Positions 15,857 through 22,887 of a DNA stretch of 64,000 nucleotides are shown here, piece by piece. This stretch comes from Pseudomonas sp. Leaf48 (GTDB lineage Bacteria; Pseudomonadota; Gammaproteobacteria; Pseudomonadales; Pseudomonadaceae): assembly GCF_001421885.1 (NCBI RefSeq), contig NZ_LMLH01000012.1, positions 145,543 to 209,542 of the forward strand, written 5' to 3'. The notes beneath the pieces were generated by a model. The model made no database searches and was not told the DNA's origin. It saw nothing but the letters and a program-made list of their open reading frames with translations. The translations under genes and the position numbers were made by a program. Position 1 is the first letter of the stretch; each line of letters begins with the position of its first letter.

Positions 15857-17052
15857 CGCGACGCGCGCGCTTCACGCTGGCTTGGCGCCTGTCGGTACAG
15901 ATATACGCTCAGCATCAAGCCGCAAAACGCGGCGAGGGCGGCGAACAGGAAGATCGAAGCGAAACCGAACCCGGCTGCAATGGCCCCGGCCAGTGGCCCG
16001 GTGATCCCCAGCGACAAGTCGATGAACAGCGAGTACGCGCCGACGGCGGCACCACGGCTGGAGGCCGGGACCAGGTTGACGGCTTCCACCCCCAGCGCCG
16101 GAAACACCAGCGAAAAGCCGAAACCGCTCAGCGCCGCGCCCGCCAGCGCCCAATGCGCGTCCGGTGCCAGCCACAGCAACAGCAGTCCCAGGGTTTCCAC
16201 TGACAGGCAGGCAATGGCGACGCGAAAGCCGCCGAGGCGGTTGATCAGGCTGCCGAACAGCAGGCGCGCGCCGATAAAACTGGCGCCGAACAGGCTCAGG
16301 CACAGCACCGCGTTGTCCCAGTGTTGAGTGGCGTAATACAGGGTGATGAAAGTGGCGATGGTGCCAAATCCGATGGAACCCAGGGCCAGGCCGCAACCGT
16401 GGGGGAAGACCCGCCCGAGCACGTGCATGAACGGCAGGCGTTCACCGGCCACGATCGGTGCGGCGGTTTTCGGCCAGGCCAGCAGCAGGCCGAGCACGGC
16501 CAGCAAGACAATGCTCACGCCCATGCTCCACAAGCCCAGTTGATGGACGATCAGCACGCCCAAAGGCGCGCCCACGGCCAGTGCACCGTAGCTGGCGATC
16601 CCGTTCCAGGAGATGACTTTGGCGGTATTCGCCGCGCCAACCCTGCCGATGCCCCAGCCGATCGAGCCCGAGCCCACCAGGCTTTCCGCGCTGCCCAATA
16701 CCAGGCGGCCAATCAGCAGGCTGATCAGGCTCAGGGTCGGCAAGCTTTGGGTCCAGGCTGACAGCAGCATGAACACACCGCTCAGGCCGCAACCGGCCAG
16801 GCCATACATCACCGCCAGCTTGCTGCCCTTGTTGTCGATGATTTTCCCGGCATACGGGCGGCTGAGCAGGGTGGCCAGGTATTGCACGCTGATCACAAGG
16901 CCAGCGATCACCGCACCGAAACCCAGGTCGCTGTGGACGTAGCCTGGCAGTACAGCCAGGGGAATGCCGATATTCAGGTAACCGATAAAGGTGAACAGGA
17001 CGATGGAGACGACTTGCAGCGTGACCGCCAGGGGGCGCCGGGTTTCTGACAT
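15853..17052 (-). CDS. MFS transporter, YfcJ/YhhS-like
   Basis: A 399-residue major facilitator with 12 predicted helices. The loop 2-3 motif region is [23 protein letters not shown], and [25 protein letters not shown] is typical of the UPF0226 YfcJ/YhhS group of putative arabinose-like and drug exporters. The substrate is unknown. The start at 17052 is behind an ACCTTTACCC stretch with no strong ribosome site, but no better in-frame start is nearby. It stands alone and converges on arfB, sharing the CTAG stop palindrome. Confidence 0.85.
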   Translation of the reverse strand: MSETRRPLAVTLQVVSIVLFTFIGYLNIGIPLAVLPGYVHSDLGFGAVIAGLVISVQYLATLLSRPYAGKIIDNKGSKLAVMYGLAGCGLSGVFMLLSAWTQSLPTLSLISLLIGRLVLGSAESLVGSGSIGWGIGRVGAANTAKVISWNGIASYGALAVGAPLGVLIVHQLGLWSMGVSIVLLAVLGLLLAWPKTAAPIVAGERLPFMHVLGRVFPHGCGLALGSIGFGTIATFITLYYATQHWDNAVLCLSLFGASFIGARLLFGSLINRLGGFRVAIACLSVETLGLLLLWLAPDAHWALAGAALSGFGFSLVFPALGVEAVNLVPASSRGAAVGAYSLFIDLSLGITGPLAGAIAAGFGFASIFLFAALAAFCGLMLSVYLYRQAPSQREARASR

Positions 17053-17151
17053 GGGTAAAGGTCCACGGGACAGCAGGATAGATAGGCTGCTTATGATAAC
17101 GGCGTGAACGCTTACCGGTCGTGCAAAAGTATAACTATTTACCGGATGGCA

Positions 17152-17349
17152 TCAGTCGGGTTTGGCGGGAGCGACCAGTTGCGTGGTGACCAGGGCGGCC
17201 AGGGCATTTTCTTCAGTGCCGAAACGTGCGAGCAATGCGGCTTGTTTCTCAGGGGAGAGGCGATTCCAGATCTCGATCATTTTCTCGGCGGTGCCGATCA
17301 GAGCGCTGGCTTGAGCTTCGCTGAAGTCTTCGGTCATGGTAGGGCTCAT
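17152..17349 (-). CDS. Small conserved hypothetical protein
   Basis: 65 residues (MSPTMTEDFSEAQASALIG...), or 61 if translation starts at the second Met at 17337. It is helical and acidic at the N-terminus (IGTAEKMIEIWNRLSPEKQAALLARF), with no signal peptide or membrane segment. I recognise it only as the kind of short hypothetical common in pseudomonads. It lies between the MFS gene and another very small gene on the same strand. Function unknown. Confidence 0.6.
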   Translation of the reverse strand: MSPTMTEDFSEAQASALIGTAEKMIEIWNRLSPEKQAALLARFGTEENALAALVTTQLVAPAKPD

Positions 17350-17410
17350 GGTTCAGGCAGTGTGGAAAGCGCATGTTAGCGCTTTCCACACGGTCTGTAC
17401 GGCGCGTTAC

Positions 17411-17542
17411 TCAGTCTTCGCTGTCAGCCTGGCGACTGTCAGTGGCTTGTTTCGGCTCGGGCTGTTGGGCGCCGGCTTGTTGCGTGGTTGTCTGCTCAGT
17501 TTCGTGCAGGCTTGGGAAGGGGAGATTAGGGATCTCGTGCAT
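17411..17542 (-). CDS. Very small hypothetical protein (43 residues)
   Basis: An ATG at 17542 behind a strong GAGGAG site opens 43 codons beginning MHEIPNLPFPSLHETEQ and ending QADSEDstop. The composition is unusual: Gln, Thr, Pro and Glu rich, with no hydrophobic core and probably disordered. Codon choice and ribosome site look genuine. It lies 61 bp upstream of the small gene at 17349 on the same strand, so the two may be co-transcribed. No known family. Confidence 0.5.
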   Translation of the reverse strand: MHEIPNLPFPSLHETEQTTTQQAGAQQPEPKQATDSRQADSED

Positions 17543-17702
17543 AGTCGCGCTCCTCGCTAAGTCTGTTGATAGATCTGGTAGATCCGCGCTTTGAAAAAAG
17601 CATGGGCAGGATACAGCAGTAAAAATGACAAACGGACTTTTATATCCATTAGTTTCGACGGATGGGATTGTCTAGACAGGTCAGCAGGAGCAACGCTCAC
17701 CC

Positions 17703-17826
17703 ACTGTGGCGAGGGGGCTTGCCCCCGTTCGGTCGCGAAGCGGCCGCCGTTTTACCCGACAGGTATCGGCTGCTGGATGTGGGGCTGCTGAGCAGCCCAA
17801 CGGGGGCAAGCCCCCTCGCCACAGGG
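17703..17826. repeat. Second-type REP inverted repeat
   Basis: Long inverted arms (CTGTGGCGAGGGGGCTTGCC at left, GGCAAGCCCCCTCGCCACAG at right) enclose about 75 bp that holds inner GC-rich palindromic pieces (GCGAAGCGGCCGC, GGGGCTGCTGAGCAGCCC). The core differs from the GTGGGAGCGGGC type elsewhere. The 160 bp before it (17543-17702) shows nothing I can name apart from AT-rich spacer. Confidence 0.88.
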
Positions 17827-17845
17827 GGGCGGCCAGTGCTTTAAA

Positions 17846-19039
17846 TTACTTGCAGACTTCGGCGATTGCTTCGGCCAGCAGATCCAGGCGCGTCGCATCT
17901 ATCCCGGCCACGTTTGCACGGCCAGTGCCGACCATGTACACGCTGTGATGATCGCGCAGCTGTTTGACCTGCTCCGGCGACAAACCGGTGTAGGAGAACA
18001 TTCCGCGCTGCACACCAATATGCGCAAAGCGCTCGCGCAAGCCGTGAGGTTCCAGTGCTTCGACCAGACCGCTGCGCAATTGGGCGATACGCAAGCGCAT
18101 GGCTTCCACTTCGTCAGCCCAGAGACTTTTCAGCTCCGGGTCGCCGAGGATGGTTGCGACTACCGCAGCCCCGTGATCCGGCGGCGTCGACCACAGGTTG
18201 CGGGCGATGTTGGCTAGTTGGCTGCGGATATCCAGCAGTTTCTCGGCGGTTTTCGCGCAGACAATCAATGCGCCGGTGCGATCACGGTAGAGCCCGAAAT
18301 TCTTCGAGCAGGAACTGGTGATCAGCACTTCCGGTAGTTCGGCGGCGAACAACCGGGTCGACCAGGCGTCCTGTTCCAGGCCATCGCCGAAACCCTGGTA
18401 CGCGAAGTCGATCAGCGGCACCAGATCCCGATGGCGCACCACTTCCAGCACCCGGCGCCAGTCGTCATGGGACAAATCGAAACCGGTCGGGTTGTGGCAG
18501 CAGGCGTGCAGCAACACCACATCGCCTTTGGGCGCTTCGTTGAGCGCTGCCAGCATGGCTTCAACGTCGAGGCGGTTGTCACTGCCGACATAGGGGTAGT
18601 GGTTAACCTTGAGCCCGGCCGTGGCGAAAATGGTTTCGTGAATCGGCCAGGTCGGATTGCTCAGCCACACACCACGCCCCGGCAGGCACTGGGCGATGAA
18701 ATCCGCGCTCAGGCGCAGCGCACCGGTACCGCCCGGCGTCTGGGTGGCGCCGGCCCGTTGTTCGGCGATCAGCGCAGAGTCGGCGCCAAGCACCAACGCA
18801 TTGATGACTTTGCCAAACGCCGGCTCTCCGTGACCGCCGATGTAGGTCTTGGTGGCCTGACGATCAACCAGACGCTGTTCGGCAATCTTCACCGCCTGGG
18901 GAATCGGCGTCAGGCCCAGGGCGTCTTTGTAGACGCCCACGCCAAGGTCAAACTTGCGCGGGTTTGTGTCCTGCGCATACGCCTCCATCAACCCCAGAAT
19001 CGGGTCGCCAGGTACTCGACCGATGGCGTCGAAATGCAT
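17846..19039 (-). CDS. phhC: Aromatic amino acid aminotransferase PhhC
   Basis: 397 residues from the ATG at 19039; the ORF extends upstream into phhB but the family start is [19 protein letters not shown]. It is a PLP enzyme of the class I aspartate/tyrosine transaminases, converting tyrosine and phenylalanine to their 2-oxo acids. Visible sites are NPTWPIHETIF, CCHNPTGFD, the IDFAYQGFG stretch, the PLP lysine in SSCSKNFGLYRDRTGAL and the C-terminal arginine region. In P. aeruginosa phhA-phhB-phhC form one operon. Here the phhC ATG shares a base with the phhB TAA (TAATG), a strong sign of translational coupling. Confidence 0.92.
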   Translation of the reverse strand: MHFDAIGRVPGDPILGLMEAYAQDTNPRKFDLGVGVYKDALGLTPIPQAVKIAEQRLVDRQATKTYIGGHGEPAFGKVINALVLGADSALIAEQRAGATQTPGGTGALRLSADFIAQCLPGRGVWLSNPTWPIHETIFATAGLKVNHYPYVGSDNRLDVEAMLAALNEAPKGDVVLLHACCHNPTGFDLSHDDWRRVLEVVRHRDLVPLIDFAYQGFGDGLEQDAWSTRLFAAELPEVLITSSCSKNFGLYRDRTGALIVCAKTAEKLLDIRSQLANIARNLWSTPPDHGAAVVATILGDPELKSLWADEVEAMRLRIAQLRSGLVEALEPHGLRERFAHIGVQRGMFSYTGLSPEQVKQLRDHHSVYMVGTGRANVAGIDATRLDLLAEAIAEVCK

Positions 19040-19395
19040 TATTTGCGGCCCTCGGCGTCCTTGGCCACTTCGTCGGTGCGCGCGGCCATGATGAAGTCGT
19101 TGCGGTGCAGGCCCTTGATCGAGTGGCTCCACCAGGTGACGGTGACTTTGCCCCACTCGGTCAGCAGGCCCGGGTGGTGACCTTCGGCCTCGGAGATTTC
19201 ACCGACGGCGTTGGTGAACGCCAGCGCGTGCTTGAAATTCTTGAACAGAAAAACCTTTTCGAGCTGCATCACGCCATCGCGCACTTCGATGTTCCAGTCC
19301 GGGATCTGTTTGATCAGTACCGGCAGTTCTTCGTCGCTCACTTGAGGGGCGTCGGCGCGGCAGGCTTCGCAATGGGCTTGGTTCAATGTGGACAT
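19039..19395 (-). CDS. phhB: Pterin-4a-carbinolamine dehydratase PhhB
   Basis: 118 residues. It regenerates the pterin cofactor after phenylalanine hydroxylation by dehydrating 4a-hydroxytetrahydropterin. The active-site motif [21 protein letters not shown] (residues about 71-91) carries the catalytic histidines. The N-terminus has CxxC (CEAC) as in other bacterial members. AGGAAAA precedes the ATG. It lies between phhA (104 bp upstream) and phhC (overlapping). Confidence 0.95.
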   Translation of the reverse strand: MSTLNQAHCEACRADAPQVSDEELPVLIKQIPDWNIEVRDGVMQLEKVFLFKNFKHALAFTNAVGEISEAEGHHPGLLTEWGKVTVTWWSHSIKGLHRNDFIMAARTDEVAKDAEGRK

Positions 19396-19499
19396 GATGT
19401 TTTCCTGAAATCTAATAATGGGAAATCGGCCATCAGTAACACCACGCTAAAGCAAAGCGTCGGTTCCTGACAGGTTCACTTGATTTTAAAAGCAGCGGA

Positions 19500-20291
19500 T
19501 CACGCCGCTTTTGGTTTTGGCGGAAATTTAGGTGCGTGCAGACCCATCTGCATCGCTTGCTTGACCATGCCCATGATGTCTTCGTGGGCCAGGTCGAACA
19601 GGCGCTTGAGGTTCGGCAGAACGAAATACAACGGCTGCAGGATGTCGATGCGATAGGGCGTGCGCATGCATTCCAGCGGATTGAACGCCTGATGCTCAGG
19701 CTCGTCCGAGAGGCAGTACACGGTTTCTTTCGGTGAAGACAGAATGCCGCCGCCGTAGATGCGCTGGCCTTGCGGGGTATCGACCAGGCCGAACTCGATG
19801 GTCATCCAGTACAGGCGCGCCAGGTAGACGCGCTCCTCTTTGGAGGCCTTCAGACCCAGTTTGCCGTAGGTGTGGGTGAACTCGGCGAACCACGGGTTGG
19901 TCAGCAGCGGGCAGTGGCCAAAAATCTCGTGGAAAATATCCGGTTCCTGCAGGTAATCCAGCTCTTGGCGGGTACGAATAAAGGTCGCCACTGGAAACTG
20001 CTTGCTGGCCAGCAATTCGAAGAAAGTCTGGAAGGGAATCAGTGCCGGTACCCGGGCAACCTGCCAGCCGGTGGTTTCACCGAGGACTTTGTTGATTTCG
20101 CCGAGTTGAGGAATGCGGTCGTGGGGCAGACCGAGTTTTTCGATACCGTCCAGGTATTCCTGGCACGCACGCCCTTCGATCACTTTCAGTTGACGAGTGA
20201 TCAGCGTGTTCCACACCGCGTGTTCTTCGGCGGGGTAGTCGATAAAACCATGCGCATCGGGCTCGCGAGCCACGTATTGCGTCTGCTTCAT
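19500..20291 (-). CDS. phhA: Phenylalanine 4-monooxygenase PhhA
   Basis: 263 residues. It hydroxylates phenylalanine to tyrosine using tetrahydropterin, O2 and a non-haem Fe(II). The 2-His-1-Glu facial triad is present: His121 and His126 in DIFHEIFGHCPLL and Glu166 in YWMTIEFGLV. The length matches the single-domain bacterial enzymes, which lack the regulatory ACT domain of the mammalian enzyme. It is the first gene of the phhABC unit. A PhhR-like box lies 122-139 bp upstream of the start, in the gap to divergent phhR. Confidence 0.96.
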   Translation of the reverse strand: MKQTQYVAREPDAHGFIDYPAEEHAVWNTLITRQLKVIEGRACQEYLDGIEKLGLPHDRIPQLGEINKVLGETTGWQVARVPALIPFQTFFELLASKQFPVATFIRTRQELDYLQEPDIFHEIFGHCPLLTNPWFAEFTHTYGKLGLKASKEERVYLARLYWMTIEFGLVDTPQGQRIYGGGILSSPKETVYCLSDEPEHQAFNPLECMRTPYRIDILQPLYFVLPNLKRLFDLAHEDIMGMVKQAMQMGLHAPKFPPKPKAA

Positions 20292-20412
20292 GCTGCTCTC
20301 CTGCTAGGGGATTTCGTTCTTGTTATGTGCTGCTATGGACCTAGGAATACCCCAAGGATTGCGTTGTTGCAGCAGGTGATTCGTGGTGTGCGTAGGAAAA
20401 TTCGCTGATATT

Positions 20413-20430
20413 TGTAAAGTTTTCGTTACG
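20413..20430. promoter_or_regulatory. PhhR/TyrR-like box in the phhA-phhR gap
   Basis: TGTAAA-GTTTTC-GTTACG, which matches TGTAAA-N6-TTTACA with only the first and last bases of the right half different. The same TGTAA-N8-TTACG core is at 13314 upstream of aroP. I saw no convincing sigma-54 -24/-12 element between this box and phhA, which fits a sigma-70 promoter. Binding is inferred. Confidence 0.6.
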
Positions 20431-20550
20431 AAGCGGCCGGGGTCGCGCAGCTATTGAGTGTTTCTAGTTTGAAAAACGCTTTGTCTGTCACATAATCTTG
20501 ACGACTATTTGGGTGCTTCTGCAGAAATCTCCGCCTCAAAGGCGCCGCCG

Positions 20551-20650
20551 CCCCCTGTGGGAGCGGGCTTGCTCGCGAAAGCGGTCTGTCTGATACATCA
20601 ATGTTGGCTGCGTCTAAGCCTTCGCGAGCAAGCCCGCTCCCACAGGGGGC
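20551..20650. repeat. REP palindrome pair (REPIN) in the phhR 5' region
   Basis: CCCCCTGTGGGAGCGGGCTT and its complement flank about 45 bp. The element ends 45 bp before the phhR ATG, so it is either in the phhR mRNA leader or just upstream of its promoter. It is the last copy of this family before the nap and flagellar genes. Confidence 0.9.
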
Positions 20651-20694
20651 TGCGCCAGGCATCAACTCCATCACCGCTTTTTCGGGTCTTTCAT

Positions 20695-22254
20695 ATGCGT
20701 ATCAAAGTCCACTGCCAGAACCGCATCGGCATCCTGCGCGACATTCTCAACCTGCTGGTGGAATACGGCATCAATGTCGCTCGCGGCGAGGTGGGCGGAG
20801 AGCATGGCAACGCCATCTATCTGCATTGCCCGAACCTGATCAACATCCAGTTTCAGGCGTTGCGCCCCAAGTTCGAAGCGATCGCCGGGGTCTTCGGCGT
20901 CAAGCGCGTAGGCCTGATGCCCAGCGAACGCCGACACATGGAGCTCAATGCGCTGCTCGGCGCCCTGGAGTTTCCGGTGCTGTCGATCGACATGGGCGGC
21001 TCCATCGTTGCGGCTAACCGTGCGGCGGCGCAACTGCTCGGGGTGCGGGTCGACGAAGTGCCGGGGATTCCCTTGTCGCGTTATGCCGAGGATTTCGATT
21101 TGCCGGAGCTGGTGCGCGCCAATAAATCGCGGATCAACGGGCTGCGGGTCAAGGTCAGGGGCGATGTGTTTCTCGCCGATATCGCGCCACTGCAGTCAGA
21201 GCATGACGACAGCGAAGCCATGGCGGGTGCGGTGCTGACCTTGCACCGTGCCGACCGCGTCGGCGAGCGCATTTATAACGTGCGCAAGCAGGAGCTGCGC
21301 GGCTTCGACAGTATTTTTCAGAGTTCGAAAGTCATGGCCGCAGTGGTGCGCGAGGCGCGGCGGATGGCACCGCTGGATGCGCCGCTATTGATAGAAGGCG
21401 AAACCGGCACCGGCAAGGAATTGCTCGCGCGCGCCTGTCATCTGGCCAGCCCGCGCGGACAGTCACCCTTGATGGCGCTCAATTGCGCCGGACTGCCGGA
21501 GTCCATGGCCGAGACCGAGCTGTTCGGATACGGGCCTGGTGCCTTCGAGGGCGCGCGTGCCGAAGGCAAGCTCGGGCTGCTTGAGCTGACGGCGGGCGGC
21601 ACACTGTTTCTCGATGGCGTGGGGGAAATGAGCCCGCGCCTGCAGGTGAAATTGCTGCGCTTCCTGCAGGACGGTTGCTTCCGTCGGGTGGGCAGTGATG
21701 AAGAGGTCTACCTCGATGTGCGCGTGATCTGCGCGACCCAGGTCGACCTGTCCGAATTGTGCGCCCGGGGCGAGTTTCGTCAGGACCTGTATCACCGTTT
21801 GAACGTGTTGTCGCTGCACATCCCACCGTTGCGCGAGTGCCTCGACGGTTTGCCACCTCTGGTCGAGCACTTCCTCGACCAGGCCAGCCGGCAGATTGGC
21901 TGCCCGCTGCCCAAGCTCGCCCCGGCGGCCATGGAGCGGCTCAGTCACTACCACTGGCCAGGTAACGTGCGGCAGCTGGAGAACGTGTTGTTCCAGGCGG
22001 TTTCCCTGTGCGACGGCGGCACGGTCAAGGCCGAGCACATTCGTTTGCCGGATTATGGTGTGCGCCAGCCCCTTGGCGATTTTTCCCTGGACGGTGGGTT
22101 GGACGAGATCGTCGGGCGTTTCGAGAAGGCGGTGCTGGAACGGCTGTATTCGGAACATGCCAGTAGCCGCTTGCTCGGCAAGCGACTGGGCGTCTCTCAT
22201 ACAACGATTGCCAACAAGTTGCGCGAATATGAAATAGGCAAACTTGAGCGTTGA
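20695..22254 (+). CDS. phhR: PhhR, TyrR-family regulator of aromatic amino acid catabolism
   Basis: 519 residues from the ATG at 20695 (MRIKVHCQNRIGILRDIL); the open frame runs back to 20509 through a REP element and is not the start. An ACT ligand domain (1-70) is followed by a PAS domain (about 83-190) and an AAA+ domain with Walker A GETGTGKE (235-242). The loop that contacts sigma-54 in most enhancer-binding proteins (GAFTGA) reads GAFEGA here (282-287), as expected for TyrR/PhhR proteins that work with sigma-70. A C-terminal Fis-type HTH ends LGVSHTTIANKLREYEI. It is divergent from phhA and activates phhABC in other pseudomonads. Confidence 0.94.
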   Translation: MRIKVHCQNRIGILRDILNLLVEYGINVARGEVGGEHGNAIYLHCPNLINIQFQALRPKFEAIAGVFGVKRVGLMPSERRHMELNALLGALEFPVLSIDMGGSIVAANRAAAQLLGVRVDEVPGIPLSRYAEDFDLPELVRANKSRINGLRVKVRGDVFLADIAPLQSEHDDSEAMAGAVLTLHRADRVGERIYNVRKQELRGFDSIFQSSKVMAAVVREARRMAPLDAPLLIEGETGTGKELLARACHLASPRGQSPLMALNCAGLPESMAETELFGYGPGAFEGARAEGKLGLLELTAGGTLFLDGVGEMSPRLQVKLLRFLQDGCFRRVGSDEEVYLDVRVICATQVDLSELCARGEFRQDLYHRLNVLSLHIPPLRECLDGLPPLVEHFLDQASRQIGCPLPKLAPAAMERLSHYHWPGNVRQLENVLFQAVSLCDGGTVKAEHIRLPDYGVRQPLGDFSLDGGLDEIVGRFEKAVLERLYSEHASSRLLGKRLGVSHTTIANKLREYEIGKLER

Positions 22255-22286
22255 GGAAATATTTAATTAAGAGCTGTTACTAGATG

Positions 22287-22380
22287 CTAGTGATTCACTA
22301 GTGATTCCAGTTCCTATTTAAGCAGTTACCCCCTGCCATTGATCCAAATCATGGAAGTTACCCAATAGGCCATCTATGCT
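22287..22380 (+). promoter_or_regulatory. nap control region: tandem repeat, Anr/FNR box, -10
   Basis: From left to right: an 11-bp tandem repeat CTAGTGATTCA/CTAGTGATTCC (22287-22308); AGTTACCC at 22324-22331; a TTGAT-CCAA-ATCAT Anr/FNR-type box at 22339-22352 (one mismatch to TTGAT-N4-ATCAA); a second AGTTACCC at 22356-22363; and TATGCT at 22375-22380. With transcription from about 22387 the box centre falls at -41.5, the class II FNR position. The AGTTACCC pair resembles NarL heptamers (TACYYMT) imperfectly. This fits oxygen and possibly nitrate control of nap. Confidence 0.5.
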
Positions 22381-22409
22381 CTTCTCAACGTTTGGCAGGA
22401 GCGCTGACC

Positions 22410-22577
22410 ATGTCATCAATGGATGACTCTACCCGGCGAGTTCGCAAAGAAACTCGCCTGTTCTATTTCCTGATCATCGTCCTGTTTCCACTGTTATCGG
22501 TGGCGATAGTCGGTGGTTACGGCTTTTTCGTCTGGTTTCTGCAAATGCTCCTCGGTCCGCCAGGCCCCCCAAACTGA
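22410..22577 (+). CDS. napE: NapE, small membrane protein of periplasmic nitrate reductase
   Basis: 55 residues from the ATG at 22410 behind AGGAG. One transmembrane helix (FYFLIIVLFPLLSVAIVGGYGFFVW) follows a basic N-terminus (RRVRKETR) and precedes a Pro-rich end (LLGPPGPPN). This is the NapE family pattern, including the RKETR...YGF...W...GPPG motif. The role is unclear. It is first in the nap operon, with napD 43 bp downstream. NapF is absent from this operon. Confidence 0.88.
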   Translation: MSSMDDSTRRVRKETRLFYFLIIVLFPLLSVAIVGGYGFFVWFLQMLLGPPGPPN

Positions 22578-22620
22578 AACTGATCGTCATCTATCTCTAA
22601 TTCAGCAGAGAGTCCGGGTC

Positions 22621-22887
22621 ATGGAAAAGACGCTGCACATTGCCAGTCTGGTAGTACATGCCCGTCCGGCCCTGTTCGAAGCAGTGAAAGCCAACCTGCG
22701 TTTGCTCACGGGCGTCGAGCTTCACCAGGAAAGCCCCGCCGGCAAATTGGTGGTAGTGCTGGAAACCGAACACGAAAGCCAGATTCTTCAGCGAATCGAC
22801 CAGATCAATCGCTTGCCAGGCGTGCTCAATGCGGCCCTGGTTTATCACGAGATTCTCGATATAACGGGAGAAAGCACATGCCTATGA
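22621..22887 (+). CDS. napD: NapD, chaperone for the NapA Tat signal peptide
   Basis: 88 residues from the ATG at 22621 ([16 protein letters not shown]). NapD binds the twin-arginine signal of NapA and holds back export until the molybdenum cofactor is loaded. The family pattern is seen in HIASLVV, a [18 protein letters not shown] strand set, and [16 protein letters not shown]. The napA start lies inside the 3' end of this gene (10 bp overlap), so the two are coupled. Confidence 0.93.
   Translation: MEKTLHIASLVVHARPALFEAVKANLRLLTGVELHQESPAGKLVVVLETEHESQILQRIDQINRLPGVLNAALVYHEILDITGESTCL

Noticed and set aside
17152..17349. Possible small toxin gene
   Set aside because: Size alone suggested it, but there is no partner antitoxin, no membrane helix and no toxin motif.
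3778..20650. REP pairs as CRISPR-like or attachment sites
   Set aside because: They are inverted pairs of a known REP core, scattered singly in intergenic gaps, with no regular spacers, no cas genes and no integrase nearby.
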